DNA of 64,000 bases from Pseudomonas oryzihabitans (GTDB lineage: Bacteria > Pseudomonadota > Gammaproteobacteria > Pseudomonadales > Pseudomonadaceae), in the NCBI RefSeq assembly GCF_001518815.1, contig NZ_CP013987.1:1963001-2027000 (forward strand), written 5' to 3'. Positions 31,587-41,697 of this stretch are shown here, piece by piece (position 1 is the stretch's first letter; each line of letters starts with the position of its first letter). The translations under genes and the position numbers were made by a program. Below the pieces are notes generated by a model that saw only the letters and a program-made list of their open reading frames with translations, made no database searches and had not been told where the DNA came from.

Positions 31587-31670
31587 CGGCGTACCTGGGC
31601 TTGATGGGCGGGCCGCCAGACGAGGTTGCTGGTGTTCCGCCGTCCTGCTGGATGCAAGGTCCTTGATCGA

Positions 31671-31702
31671 CGAAAAGGCGCATCTCGAGATGCGCCTTTT
31701 CG
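31671..31702. terminator. Terminator between lon and ppiD
   Basis: A perfect 32-base palindrome has arms CGAAAAGGCGCATCTC and its complement. It ends in CTTTTCG, so it can act in both directions. It lies in the 174-base gap where hupB is usually found. Confidence 0.8.
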
Positions 31703-31760
31703 CTATTTGCTATTCGACGATTTCGCCATGGCCGGTCTGGCCACAGCTCGTGGGGGGAAC

Positions 31761-33617
31761 ATGCTACAAAACATCAGGGACCGTTCGCAGGGATGGATTG
31801 CCAAAGTCATCATCGGATTCATCATCCTGCTGATGGCATTGACCGGCTTCGAAGCGATCATCCGTGCGACGGGTCACCAGGGCGCCGTTGCCCTGGTTAA
31901 CGGCGACGAGATCAAGCAGACGGAGCTGGCCCAGGCCGTGGAAATGCAGCGTCGCCAGCTGCAACAGCAACTGGGGCAGGGGTTCGATCCGTCCACCCTG
32001 GATGACCGCCTGCTGCGTGAGTCCGCCCTAAAGGCGCTGATCGACAAGCAATTGCTGCTGCAGAGCGCCAAGGCCGATCGCTTCGCCTTCTCCGAACAGG
32101 CGCTGGATCAGCTGATCCTCAACACCCCCGAATTCCAGACCGAAGGGCGTTTCGATCCCCAGCGCTTCGATCAGGCCGTTCGCCAGATGAACTACAACCG
32201 CCTGCAATTCCGGGACCTGCTGCGTGACGAGATGCTGATCGGTCAGCTACGCGCCGGCATCGTCGGCAGCAATTTCGTTACCGATGCCGATATCGAGACC
32301 TTCGCGGCCCTCGAGCGCCAGACCCGTGACTTCGCCATGCGTACCGTCAAGGCTTCCACCAGCGGTATCGTGCCAACGCAGGAGGAGATTCAGGCGTACT
32401 ACGACAGCCACAAGAATGACTTCATGACGCCCGAGCAGGTGGTCATCGAGTACGTGGAGCTGAAGAAGGACGCCTTCCTGGCCAAGGCCAAGGTCGACGA
32501 AAGCCGCCTGCAGGCGGCCTACAAGTCCGAAATCGCCAATCTGTCGGAGCAGCGTGACGCCGCCCATATCCTCATTGAGGTCAACGACAAGCAGAATGAC
32601 GAGCAGGCCAAGGCCAAGATCAAGCAGATCCAGGAGCGCCTGAGCAAGGGTGAAGACTTCGCCAAGCTCGCCAAGGAGTTCTCCCAGGATCCGGGCTCGG
32701 CGGCCAATGGCGGTGACCTGGGCTTTGCCGGTCGCGGTGTCTACGACCCGGCCTTCGAAGAGGCGCTGTATGCCCTGGCGCCGCATCAGGTATCCGCGCC
32801 GGTGCGCACCAGCTTCGGCTGGCATCTGATCAAGCTGCAAGGGGTCCAGGCGCCGGAAGTGCCCACCCTGGCCAGCGTTCGGCCACGCCTGGAGCAGCAA
32901 CTGAAGGCGGAAGACGCTGATCGGCTGTTCGTGGAAGCAGGTCGTAAGCTGGAAAGCTCTGCCTATGAGGCCTCCGACCTGAGCCAGCCGGCCCAGGAGC
33001 AAGGCCTTCAGGTCAAGACCAGTGCTCCCTTCGGTCGTGAGGGTGGTGAGGGTCTCACTGCCAATCGTCAGGTGATCGAGGCGGCTTTCAGCGAGGACGT
33101 GTTGCGCAACGGCGCCAACAGCGCCGCCTTGCAGCTGGATCCGGATACCCTGGTGGTCATTCGCGACAAGGAGCACCGCACGCCGCAGCTGCAGCCCTTG
33201 GACGCGGTCAAGAAAGAGATCGTGACCCGCTTGAGCCAGGAAAAGGCCACGGCCGTCGCCAAGCAGACTGGCGAAGAGCAGCTCAAGGCCCTGCGTGACG
33301 GCGGTAAGGCGCCGGCAGGCGACTGGCGTACCGTCGAAGCGGCTACCCGCAATCAGGAGGGCGTCGATCCCCAGGTACTGCAAGCGGTGTTCCGCATGGC
33401 CAAGCCGGAAGCCGACAAGCCGTCCTATGCCGGTATCAGCCTGCGGAACGGCGACTTCGTGCTGCTGCGCCTGCAGGGCGTCGGGGTACCCAAGGAAGCC
33501 CTGAGTGCCGAGGACAAGGCGCTCTATCGTCGCTACCTGGCCTCGCGAGCCGGACAGGTCGACTTTGCGGCCTATCGCCGGGCCCTGGATGCCAAGGCCG
33601 AGATCAAGCATCTCTGA
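31761..33617 (+). CDS. ppiD: Periplasmic folding chaperone / prolyl isomerase PpiD
   Basis: This 618-residue protein has an N-terminal membrane anchor (about 15-36, VIIGFIILLMALTGF) with the rest in the periplasm. A SurA-N-like chaperone region spans about 40-180. A parvulin-type isomerase domain spans about 265-365 (RDAAHILIEV, then GGDLGFAGRGVYDPAFEEAL). A second, degenerate region follows to the end. PpiD helps proteins leaving the SecYEG channel. The ATG at 31761 has GGGGGG upstream. The 45 upstream in-frame codons cover the terminator region and are not protein-like. Confidence 0.95.
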   Translation: MLQNIRDRSQGWIAKVIIGFIILLMALTGFEAIIRATGHQGAVALVNGDEIKQTELAQAVEMQRRQLQQQLGQGFDPSTLDDRLLRESALKALIDKQLLLQSAKADRFAFSEQALDQLILNTPEFQTEGRFDPQRFDQAVRQMNYNRLQFRDLLRDEMLIGQLRAGIVGSNFVTDADIETFAALERQTRDFAMRTVKASTSGIVPTQEEIQAYYDSHKNDFMTPEQVVIEYVELKKDAFLAKAKVDESRLQAAYKSEIANLSEQRDAAHILIEVNDKQNDEQAKAKIKQIQERLSKGEDFAKLAKEFSQDPGSAANGGDLGFAGRGVYDPAFEEALYALAPHQVSAPVRTSFGWHLIKLQGVQAPEVPTLASVRPRLEQQLKAEDADRLFVEAGRKLESSAYEASDLSQPAQEQGLQVKTSAPFGREGGEGLTANRQVIEAAFSEDVLRNGANSAALQLDPDTLVVIRDKEHRTPQLQPLDAVKKEIVTRLSQEKATAVAKQTGEEQLKALRDGGKAPAGDWRTVEAATRNQEGVDPQVLQAVFRMAKPEADKPSYAGISLRNGDFVLLRLQGVGVPKEALSAEDKALYRRYLASRAGQVDFAAYRRALDAKAEIKHL

Positions 33618-33621
33618 TACG

Positions 33622-33649
33622 AAAAAAGCCCGGGAAACCGGGCTTTTTC
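33622..33649. terminator. Intrinsic terminator after ppiD
   Basis: The arms AAAAAGCCCGG/CCGGGCTTTTT enclose a short GAAA-type loop, five bases after the ppiD stop. With both A-run and T-run it also serves the convergent cysK gene. Confidence 0.9.
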
Positions 33650-33733
33650 TTGAGGGGCACCCAGAGCGCCGGATGCCGTGCGGCCTGCCAGGCCAGAGGC
33701 CGGGAAGGGAGGAGGGGGCTCGTTGCCGGCGTT

Positions 33734-34708
33734 CTACTGGACGAGTTCCTGCTCGTCGAACAGGTCGTCGAAGAGCATGGTCGACAGATAGCGCTCGCCG
33801 GAATCCGGCAGGATGACCACGATGGTCTTGCCCTGCATCTCCGGCGTCTCGGCCATACGGACCGCCGCAGCCATGGCGGCACCGCAGGAGATGCCGCAGA
33901 GGATGCCTTCCTCGCGCATCAGGCGCTGGGCCATCAACTTGGCTTGCTCATCGCTTACCTGCTCGACGCGATCGACCATGGCGAGGTCCAGGTTGCCGGG
34001 TACGAAGCCGGCCCCGATGCCCTGGATCTTGTGTGGGCTGGGTTTCACTTCCGCACCGGCAAGGGTCTGGCTGATGACCGGCGAGGTTTCCGGCTCCACG
34101 GCGACCGAAAGGATCGGCTTGCCCTTGGTGTTCTTGATGAAGCGCGAGATGCCGGTCAGGGTGCCACCGGTACCGACGCCGGCTACCAGTACGTCGATGG
34201 CACCATCGGTATCGTTCCAGATTTCCGGGCCGGTGGTCTTTTCATGGATGGCCGGATTGGCCGGATTATCGAACTGCTGCGGCATGAAGTAGCGATCGGG
34301 CTCGCTTTCGGCGATCTCCCGCGCCTTGTCGATGGCGCCCTTCATGCCCTTGGCCGGTTCGGTCAGGACCAGCTCCGCACCCAGTGCCTTCAGGACCTTG
34401 CGTCGCTCCAGGCTCATGGAGGCGGGCATGGTCAGCACCAGGCGATAGCCACGGGCGGCGGCGACATAGGCCAGGCCGATACCGGTATTACCCGAGGTCG
34501 GCTCCACCAGACTCATGCCGGGCTTGAGCAGGCCCTTGGCTTCGGCGTCCCAGATCAGGTTGGCACCGATGCGGCATTTGACCGAATACCCCGGGTTACG
34601 TCCCTCGATCTTGGCGAGCAGGGTAACCCCCTTGGGACCGAGGCGATTGATGTAGATCAGCGGCGTATTACCGATGGACTGGGCATTGTCAGCGAAGATG
34701 CGGCTCAT
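33734..34708 (-). CDS. cysK: Cysteine synthase A (O-acetylserine sulfhydrylase)
   Basis: This 324-residue pyridoxal-phosphate enzyme makes cysteine from O-acetylserine and sulfide. The PLP Lys is in [19 protein letters not shown] (near 44). The substrate-binding loop [15 protein letters not shown] is near 68-82. The phosphate-binding [10 protein letters not shown] is near 178-187. The sequence is of the enterobacterial CysK type rather than CysM. It is convergent with ppiD and divergent from the MoxR gene across 108 bases. Confidence 0.95.
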   Translation of the reverse strand: MSRIFADNAQSIGNTPLIYINRLGPKGVTLLAKIEGRNPGYSVKCRIGANLIWDAEAKGLLKPGMSLVEPTSGNTGIGLAYVAAARGYRLVLTMPASMSLERRKVLKALGAELVLTEPAKGMKGAIDKAREIAESEPDRYFMPQQFDNPANPAIHEKTTGPEIWNDTDGAIDVLVAGVGTGGTLTGISRFIKNTKGKPILSVAVEPETSPVISQTLAGAEVKPSPHKIQGIGAGFVPGNLDLAMVDRVEQVSDEQAKLMAQRLMREEGILCGISCGAAMAAAVRMAETPEMQGKTIVVILPDSGERYLSTMLFDDLFDEQELVQ

Positions 34709-34816
34709 GGCGGATCCTGTACGGCGCGGAAAACTCGCAGCCTAGGCCTTGCGTCCGATGGCGTCCAGCCCAGGCACGGCCTGCTATCGTCAGGCGAAAC
34801 AGCTGCTAGAGGATCG

Positions 34817-35653
<837 letters not shown>

Positions 35654-35661
35654 GAACCGGC

Positions 35662-36837
35662 ATGTTCCTCGACTTCTTCACGCGCCTGAGGGCCGCTGGC
35701 ATTCCGGTGTCCCTGGGCGAATTGCTGGATCTGCATGCCGCACTGGACGCCGGTCTCGCCGTCGCCGATCCCGAGGCCTTCTATCTGCTGGCGCGGGCGG
35801 TGCTGGTCAAGGACGAGCGCTTCTTCGACCGTTTCGACCAGGTCTATGCCGGTGAGATGGCCAGGTCGGAGCGTCTGTCGGAGACGCAGGCGATTCCCGC
35901 GGACTGGTTGCGGTTGGAACTGCAGCGATTGCTTTCCGACGAGGATCGCCAGCGACTTCAGGCCCTGGGTGGCCTCGACGAATTGCTCGATACTCTGCGG
36001 CAGCGGCTCGCCGAACAGCGTGAGCGCCATGCCGGTGGCAACAAGTGGATAGGCACGGGCGGTACCAGTCCCTTCGGCAGCGGTGGCTACAATCCCTTTG
36101 GCGTACGCGTTGGTGAGGCCGGTACTCGTCAGGGGCGGGCGGCCAAGGTCTGGGAGCAGCGGGACTACCGCAATCTGGACGACCGCGCGCCCCTGGACAG
36201 ACGCAACCTGCAACTGGCCCTGCGCCGGCTGCGTCGCTTCGCTCGCCAGGGCGCGGCGGCTGAATTCGACCTGGAGGGCACCGTGGCCGCGACGGCCCGG
36301 GAGGGTGGGTTGCTGGACGTGCGCTATCGCCCTGAGCGACACAATGCCACCAAGGTGCTCCTGTTGCTCGATGTCGGGGGTTCCATGGATCTGCACGTAC
36401 GCCTGTGCACCGAGCTGTTCAGCGCCTGTCGCCTCGAGTTTCGCCACCTGGAGCACTACTACTTCCACAATTGCGTCTACGAACGGGTCTGGCGCGATAA
36501 CGCCCGTCGACACGAGGAAGGTCTGGCGACCGCCGAGTTGCTGCGCCGCTACGGAGCGGACTATCGCCTGGTGATCGTAGGCGACGCCAGCATGGGGCCC
36601 TATGAGATCACCCATCCCGGCGGCAGCGTCGAGCATTGGAACGAAGAACCTGGCGCGCTTTGGATCCAGCGGCTCTGCCAGCATTTCCCCCGGGCGGTCT
36701 GGCTCAATCCCTATCCGCAGGATGGCTGGGCCAGCAGCACCTCGATCCAGCTGCTCCGCGACCTCATTGCCCAGCGCATGTTTCCCCTGACCGGCGAGGG
36801 GCTGGGCGATGCCATCCGGTCCTTGACCCGCCCATGA
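35662..36837 (+). CDS. VWA domain-containing protein (CoxE-like), MoxR partner
   Basis: This 391-residue protein ends in a von Willebrand factor A domain (about 215-391). Its metal-site motif DVGGSMD (about 236-242) has Gly in place of the first Ser of DxSxS, as is common in the CoxE-like group. The N-terminal half is helical (FLDFFTRLRAAGIPVSLGE). A Gly-rich stretch (GTGGTSPFGSGGYNPFG, about 132-148) lies between. It is presumed to bind the MoxR ATPase encoded just upstream. The client protein is unknown; none of the adjacent genes is an obvious target. Confidence 0.9.
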   Translation: MFLDFFTRLRAAGIPVSLGELLDLHAALDAGLAVADPEAFYLLARAVLVKDERFFDRFDQVYAGEMARSERLSETQAIPADWLRLELQRLLSDEDRQRLQALGGLDELLDTLRQRLAEQRERHAGGNKWIGTGGTSPFGSGGYNPFGVRVGEAGTRQGRAAKVWEQRDYRNLDDRAPLDRRNLQLALRRLRRFARQGAAAEFDLEGTVAATAREGGLLDVRYRPERHNATKVLLLLDVGGSMDLHVRLCTELFSACRLEFRHLEHYYFHNCVYERVWRDNARRHEEGLATAELLRRYGADYRLVIVGDASMGPYEITHPGGSVEHWNEEPGALWIQRLCQHFPRAVWLNPYPQDGWASSTSIQLLRDLIAQRMFPLTGEGLGDAIRSLTRP

Positions 36838-36868
36838 AAAAACCCGGCCGAAGCCGGGTTTTTTTCAT
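36836..36868. terminator. Bidirectional terminator between VWA gene and htpX
   Basis: The arms AAAAAACCCGGC/GCCGGGTTTTTT with a CGAA loop start within the stop codon of the VWA gene. It serves the convergent htpX gene too. Confidence 0.93.
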
Positions 36869-36877
36869 CGCTCGCGC

Positions 36878-37756
36878 TTAGCGCTGACCGTAGCGGCGCA
36901 GGGCCTCGATGCGGTCTTCCAGCGGCGGGTGGCTCATCAGCAGACCGGCCAGGCCGTTCTTCAGCGAGCCATTGATGCCGAAGGCGTTCAGGGTGTCGGG
37001 CATCTGCACCGGGATGCCCTGCTCGGCGCGCAGGCGCTGCAAGGCGCCGATCATGGCGTTGGGACCGGCCAGGCGCGCACCGGCTTCGTCGGCGCGGAAT
37101 TCGCGTTTGCGCGAGAACCACATGACGATGATGCTGGCCAGGATGCCCAGTACCAGCTCGGCGACGATGGTGGTCACGAAGTAGGCGATCCCGTGGCCTT
37201 CTTCGTTCTTGAAGATGGCCTTGTCGACGAAGTTGCCGAAGATCCGCGCAAAGAACATCACGAAGGTGTTCACCACGCCCTGGATCAAGGCCAGGGTCAC
37301 CATGTCGCCATTGGCGACGTGGCCGATCTCGTGGGCCAGCACCGCACGCACCTCGTCAGGCGAGAAGCGCTCCAGCAGTCCCTGGCTGACCGCGACCAGG
37401 GCGTCGTTGCGGTTCCAGCCGGTGGCAAAGGCGTTGGCCTCGTAGGCCGGGAAGATGCCGACCTCAGGGGTCTTGATGCCGGCCTCGCGAGCCAGCTCTT
37501 CCACCGTCTGCAGCAGCCACTGCTCATGACGGGTACGCGGCTGGCTGATGACCTCGGTACGGGTGCTCATCTTCGCCATCCACTTGGAGATGAACAGCGA
37601 GACCAGCGAGCCGGCGAAACCGAATACGGCACAGAACACCAGCAGACTGCCATGGTTCTGACCGGTGTAGCGATCCACGCCAAGCACCTTCAAGGTGATG
37701 CTGGCAACGATCAGCACCGCCAGGTTGGTAGCCAGAAACAACAGAATGCGCATCAT
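36878..37756 (-). CDS. htpX: Membrane zinc metalloprotease HtpX
   Basis: This 292-residue inner-membrane peptidase degrades misfolded membrane proteins. Two N-terminal membrane segments (about 4-24 and 35-56) precede the zinc motif HEIGH (in [13 protein letters not shown], about 140-152). Two more segments follow (about 158-180 and 193-215). The third zinc ligand Glu is in the [12 protein letters not shown] region (about 222). Two ATG codons in a row (37756, 37753) allow either start. In context it adds to the protein-quality-control genes tig-clpPX-lon-ppiD. Confidence 0.95.
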   Translation of the reverse strand: MMRILLFLATNLAVLIVASITLKVLGVDRYTGQNHGSLLVFCAVFGFAGSLVSLFISKWMAKMSTRTEVISQPRTRHEQWLLQTVEELAREAGIKTPEVGIFPAYEANAFATGWNRNDALVAVSQGLLERFSPDEVRAVLAHEIGHVANGDMVTLALIQGVVNTFVMFFARIFGNFVDKAIFKNEEGHGIAYFVTTIVAELVLGILASIIVMWFSRKREFRADEAGARLAGPNAMIGALQRLRAEQGIPVQMPDTLNAFGINGSLKNGLAGLLMSHPPLEDRIEALRRYGQR

Positions 37757-37938
37757 GGTGGGGTACAGCTCCTCACAGGTTTATCTGCCGGCTATATAAG
37801 GTTCGGCCCCGATCCATTCAACGTTTCCACTATTGCAAACTGTGTCGTCCGTTGGCCAGGCGGGCGAGGGGGCGAGCGCCTGTGCCGGCTGACGCCTTCA
37901 GGGGCGGCAACCGGTGAAAGACGCGGAAATGCTTTGCT

Positions 37939-39150
37939 CTACTGGGAATAGCCACCCAGGAAGTTGCCGATGCGGCCGATGGCCTGCTCCAGATCGTCGA
38001 CGCGGGGCAGGGTGACGACCCGGAAGTGGTCGGGCCAGGGCCAGTTGAACGCGGTGCCCTGCACCACTAGCAGCTTCTCCGACAGCAGCAGGTCCAGGAC
38101 GAACTTCTCGTCATTGTGGATGGGGCAGACCTTGGGGTCGATCCGCGGGAAGGCATAGAGCGCGCCCATCGGCTTGACGCAGCTGACGCCGGGGATGGCG
38201 TTGAGCAATTCCCAGGTGCGATTGCGCTGTTCCAGCAGGCGTCCGTGCGGCAGCACCAGGTCGTTGATGCTCTGGTAGCCGCCCAGCGCGGTCTGGATCG
38301 CATGCTGCGCCGGGACATTGGCGCACAGGCGCATGTTGGCGAGGATGTCGAGGCCCTCGATATAGCTGTGGGCGCGGTGCTTGGGCCCCGAGACGATCAG
38401 CCAGCCCGAGCGGAAGCCAGCCACGCGATAGGACTTGGACAGGCCGTTGAAGGTCAGGCAGAGGACGTCCGGCGCCAGGGAGGCGGTGGAGATGTGCTGG
38501 GCTTCGTCGTAGAGAATCTTGTCGTAGATCTCGTCGGAGAACAGCACCAGATTGTGCCGCCGGGCCAGCTCGACGATGCCTTCCAGTACTTCCTTGGAAT
38601 AGACCGCGCCGGTGGGGTTGTTGGGGTTGATCAGCACCAGCGCCTTGGTGTTGCTGGTGATCTTGGCTTCCATGTCGGCCAGGTCCGGGAACCAGCCAGC
38701 CTGTTCGTCGCACAGGTAGTGCACCGGCTTGCCGCCCGCGAGGCTGACCGCCGCTGTCCACAGGGGGTAGTCAGGCGCCGGGATCAGCACCTCGTCGTTG
38801 TTGTTGAGCAGCGCCTGCATGGCCATGACGATCAGTTCGGAGACGCCATTGCCCAGATAGATGTCTTCGATGCCGACACCTTCGATGCGCTTCTGCTGGC
38901 AATACTGCATGACTGCCTTGCGCGCGCTGAACAGCCCCTTGGAGTCGCTATAGCCCTGGGCGGTCGGCAGGTTGCGGATGACGTCCTGCAGGATTTCCTC
39001 CGGCGCCTCGAAGCCGAAGGGCGCCGGGTTGCCGATGTTGAGCTTCAGGATGCGGTGGCCTTCCTCTTCGAGGCGCTTGGCATGCTTGAGGACCGGACCG
39101 CGGATGTCGTAGCAGACATTGGCGAGCTTGTTCGACTTGGAGACCTGCAT
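37939..39150 (-). CDS. alaA: Alanine/aspartate-type aminotransferase (AlaA)
   Basis: This 403-residue fold-type I PLP enzyme has the PLP Lys in FNGLSKSYRVAGFRSGW (about 239). Other motifs are LKLNIGNPAPFGFEAPEE (about 32-49), the NPNNPTGAVYS motif near 175, and Arg near the C-terminus for the substrate carboxylate. It is of the AlaA type that makes alanine from pyruvate and glutamate. The ATG at 39150 (MQVSKSNKLANVCYDIRG) matches the family start. The further 38 upstream codons overlap the divergent promoter region. Confidence 0.9.
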   Translation of the reverse strand: MQVSKSNKLANVCYDIRGPVLKHAKRLEEEGHRILKLNIGNPAPFGFEAPEEILQDVIRNLPTAQGYSDSKGLFSARKAVMQYCQQKRIEGVGIEDIYLGNGVSELIVMAMQALLNNNDEVLIPAPDYPLWTAAVSLAGGKPVHYLCDEQAGWFPDLADMEAKITSNTKALVLINPNNPTGAVYSKEVLEGIVELARRHNLVLFSDEIYDKILYDEAQHISTASLAPDVLCLTFNGLSKSYRVAGFRSGWLIVSGPKHRAHSYIEGLDILANMRLCANVPAQHAIQTALGGYQSINDLVLPHGRLLEQRNRTWELLNAIPGVSCVKPMGALYAFPRIDPKVCPIHNDEKFVLDLLLSEKLLVVQGTAFNWPWPDHFRVVTLPRVDDLEQAIGRIGNFLGGYSQ

Positions 39151-39305
39151 GGGGAAATGAATCCTGGAAAAGGGCGAGAAAGACTCGGTGAAGGCGGACG
39201 CCGACCGGCGCTTGGCAGCATCCGGGGGTGGATGCCAGACTGAGCGGGAATCATACGGCTGCATCGCCTGTTACAAAAGATGCGCCGGCATCCAGAGAGG
39301 TCACC

Positions 39306-39707
39306 ATGGAAAAAGTACAGCGTAGCCCAGAAGATTGGCGCGAGCGTCTGACCGACGATCAGTTTCGCGTGTGCCGCCTGGCGGCTACCGAGGCGCCCTA
39401 TACCGGTGCCTACTGCAACACCAAGACGCCTGGCGTCTATCGCTGCGCCTGCTGTGAGCTCGCGTTGTTCGACTCCAGCACCAAGTTCGATTCCGGTTGC
39501 GGCTGGCCGAGTTACTACGCGCCCATCGACGCCGAGGCCGTGCGCGAAAAAGAAGACTTCAGCCATGGCATGCACCGGGTCGAGGTACTCTGCGCCCGCT
39601 GCGACGCCCATCTGGGGCACGTCTTTCCCGACGGCCCGCCGCCGACCGGCCTGCGCTACTGCATCAATTCCGTCGCCCTTGATCTCCAGCCCAGAGAAAC
39701 CGCGTGA
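39306..39707 (+). CDS. msrB: Peptide methionine-(R)-S-oxide reductase
   Basis: This 133-residue protein reduces methionine-R-sulfoxide in proteins. Zinc-binding CxxC pairs are in [11 protein letters not shown] (about 44-54) and [13 protein letters not shown]. The catalytic Cys is in [10 protein letters not shown] near the C-terminus. The start at 39306 ([15 protein letters not shown]) has AGAGG 6 bases upstream. It forms an operon with a glutathione peroxidase gene, overlapping it by four bases (GTGA). Confidence 0.95.
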   Translation: MEKVQRSPEDWRERLTDDQFRVCRLAATEAPYTGAYCNTKTPGVYRCACCELALFDSSTKFDSGCGWPSYYAPIDAEAVREKEDFSHGMHRVEVLCARCDAHLGHVFPDGPPPTGLRYCINSVALDLQPRETA

Positions 39708-40189
39708 TCTCAGAGATTCTGCAGTTACCCTTCCAGACGGCGGACGGCCAGCAGGCGTGCCTGGCGGACTGGACGGCCCGAGCCTATCTGGTGGTCAATA
39801 CCGCCAGTCGCTGCGGTTTCACCCGCCAGTACGCCGGGCTCGAGGAATTGCAGCAGCGCTATCTGGCCGACGGCTTGCGCGTGATCGTCTTTCCCTGCAA
39901 TCAATTCGGCGGCCAGGAGCCGGGAAGCAACGCCGAGATTCAGAATTTCTGCGTGACCCGCTTCGGGGTCAGCTTTCCGGTCATGGCCAAGCTCGACGTC
40001 AATGGCGAAGCGGCCCACCCCTTGTTCAACGCCTTGAAGCGCGCGGCGCCAGGGTTGCTCGGAACCGCTATCCGCTGGAACTTCACCAAGTTCCTGATCA
40101 CTCCGGAGCGAGGGCGGGTGCAGCGCTTTGCCCCCATCACTCGGCCTTCCCAGTTGGACAAGCACATCCGCCGGGCCCTGGCGCGTTAG
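39704..40189 (+). CDS. Glutathione peroxidase family protein (Cys type)
   Basis: This 161-residue thioredoxin-fold peroxidase has the peroxidatic Cys37 in [12 protein letters not shown]. The Gln-containing [12 protein letters not shown] is near 66-77, and the Trp-Asn tetrad part is in [10 protein letters not shown]. It reduces hydroperoxides, probably using thioredoxin rather than glutathione, as for other bacterial Cys-type members. It starts with GTG in a GTGA overlap with the msrB stop. This implies joint expression for oxidative-damage repair. Confidence 0.92.
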   Translation: MISEILQLPFQTADGQQACLADWTARAYLVVNTASRCGFTRQYAGLEELQQRYLADGLRVIVFPCNQFGGQEPGSNAEIQNFCVTRFGVSFPVMAKLDVNGEAAHPLFNALKRAAPGLLGTAIRWNFTKFLITPERGRVQRFAPITRPSQLDKHIRRALAR

Positions 40190-40300
40190 CTCCGGATCTC
40201 GACAAGGGCTTTCAATTGGATTGAAAAGTAATACGATTAAAGCGCCTTCCATGGAGGGTGCCTTGTCCGCTTCCCTTTTTCGTCGTCAAGGATGTTTCCT

Positions 40301-41188
40301 GTGAGTGCCTCCCTAGAAGACTTTCTGCTCCAGGCCCGCCAGGTGCTCGAGCGCCTGGAGCCCCTGCTGCCCCATCGTCGCGAATCTCTGGATTGGCAGC
40401 ACTGCTATGCCGCACGTTGGCGCCGTGAAGGCCATGGCGGCTACCTGCAGCCGCTCGAGGTCAACCTGGAGTTGCGGCTGGCCGATCTGCTGGGTATCGA
40501 TCGGCAACGCGACCAGCTCGCTCGCAATACCCGCCAATTCGTCGCCGGACTGCCTGCCAACCACACCCTGCTGTGGGGGGCTCGCGGTACCGGCAAGTCG
40601 TCGCTGATCCGTGCCCTGCTGGCGGAATACGCGGGGCAGGGCCTGCGCCTGATCGAAATCGAACGCGATGATCTCGCCGATCTGCCGCGTGCGGTAGAGC
40701 AACTCGCCGGGCAAGCGCAGCGTTTCGTGGTGTTCTGCGACGACCTGTCCTTCGACGCCGGCAGTGACGATTATCGAGTGCTCAAGAGCGTGCTCGATGG
40801 CTCGCTGGAGCAGGCGCCGGACAACGTCCTGCTCTATGCCACCTCCAATCGTCGTCACCTGGTGGCCGAGCGGCAGAGCGACAACGCCAACTGGGAGCAC
40901 GTCGATGGCGAACTGCACCCGAGCGAGGCGGCCGAGGACAAGATCGCGCTGTCGGACCGTTTCGGTCTGTGGCTGTCCTTCTATCCCTTTACCCAGGATC
41001 ACTATCTCGCCGTCGTTCGCCACTGGTGCACGACCCTGGCCGGCAAGTCCGGGGTGGAGCTGGAGTGGTCGGAAGACGCCGATCGCGAGGCCATCCGCTG
41101 GGCCTCCGGCCGCGGCAACCGCAATGGCCGCTGTGCCTATCAATTCGCCCGGCAATGGGTCGGGCTCAAGCTATTGGAGAAAGCATGA
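40301..41188 (+). CDS. DUF815 P-loop ATPase
   Basis: This is a 295-residue ATPase of the DUF815 family, whose function is not established. Walker A is LLWGARGTGKSSLIRALL (about 90-107). The Walker B-like segment is RFVVFCDDLSFD (about 145-156), and sensor-like LLYATSNRRHLV is near 182. The GTG at 40301 is preferred because AAGGA lies 8 bases upstream of it. An ATG three codons earlier (40292) overlaps that ribosome site. It ends in an ATGA overlap with the free methionine sulfoxide reductase gene. Confidence 0.88.
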   Translation: MSASLEDFLLQARQVLERLEPLLPHRRESLDWQHCYAARWRREGHGGYLQPLEVNLELRLADLLGIDRQRDQLARNTRQFVAGLPANHTLLWGARGTGKSSLIRALLAEYAGQGLRLIEIERDDLADLPRAVEQLAGQAQRFVVFCDDLSFDAGSDDYRVLKSVLDGSLEQAPDNVLLYATSNRRHLVAERQSDNANWEHVDGELHPSEAAEDKIALSDRFGLWLSFYPFTQDHYLAVVRHWCTTLAGKSGVELEWSEDADREAIRWASGRGNRNGRCAYQFARQWVGLKLLEKA

Positions 41189-41673
41189 CCGTAGAACTGA
41201 CGGGCGTAGGTGCAGGACTGGAGGGCTACGCCATGTTGGCGGCCCAGGTCGAGGCCCTGCTGGCCGGTGAGCGCAATCTGGTGGCCAATGCCGCCCAGCT
41301 GTCGGCCTTCATCTACCAGGAAGTGCCGGACCTGAATTGGGCCGGCTTCTATTTCGTCGAGGGTCAGGACCAGCTGCTGCTCGGACCCTTCCAGGGCAAG
41401 GTGGCCTGCATGCGCATTCCCTTCAGCAAGGGTGTATGCGGCGCGGCCGCCCGGGAGCGCCGTACCCAGCGCGTCGAGGACGTCCATGCCTTTCCCGGGC
41501 ATATCGCCTGTGACGCTGCTTCGCGTAGCGAACTGGTGGTTCCGTTGATCCAGGAAGGTCGCCTGATCGGCGTGCTAGATCTCGACAGCCCGAATCCAGG
41601 ACGCTTCAGTGCGGCGGATCAAGCGGGCATCGAAAGCCTGGTGGCGGCCTTCATGGCTGCCACCGACTGCTGA
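41185..41673 (+). CDS. msrC: Free methionine-(R)-sulfoxide reductase (GAF domain)
   Basis: This 162-residue GAF-domain enzyme reduces free methionine-R-sulfoxide. The family's conserved Cys residues are present in KVACMRIPFSKGVCGAAA (two Cys) and in HIACDAASRSELVVP. The start ATG overlaps the DUF815 stop as ATGA. Together with msrB and the peroxidase gene just upstream it makes a small methionine/peroxide repair cluster. The symbol follows the E. coli name for this activity. Confidence 0.9.
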   Translation: MTVELTGVGAGLEGYAMLAAQVEALLAGERNLVANAAQLSAFIYQEVPDLNWAGFYFVEGQDQLLLGPFQGKVACMRIPFSKGVCGAAARERRTQRVEDVHAFPGHIACDAASRSELVVPLIQEGRLIGVLDLDSPNPGRFSAADQAGIESLVAAFMAATDC

Positions 41674-41697
41674 TCCCAGGGGAGGACAGGGAAGCCC

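Noticed and set aside
33650-34816. Long upstream continuation of the MoxR frame across cysK
   Set aside because: It runs antisense through cysK. The AAA+ domain and ribosome site place the real start at 34817.
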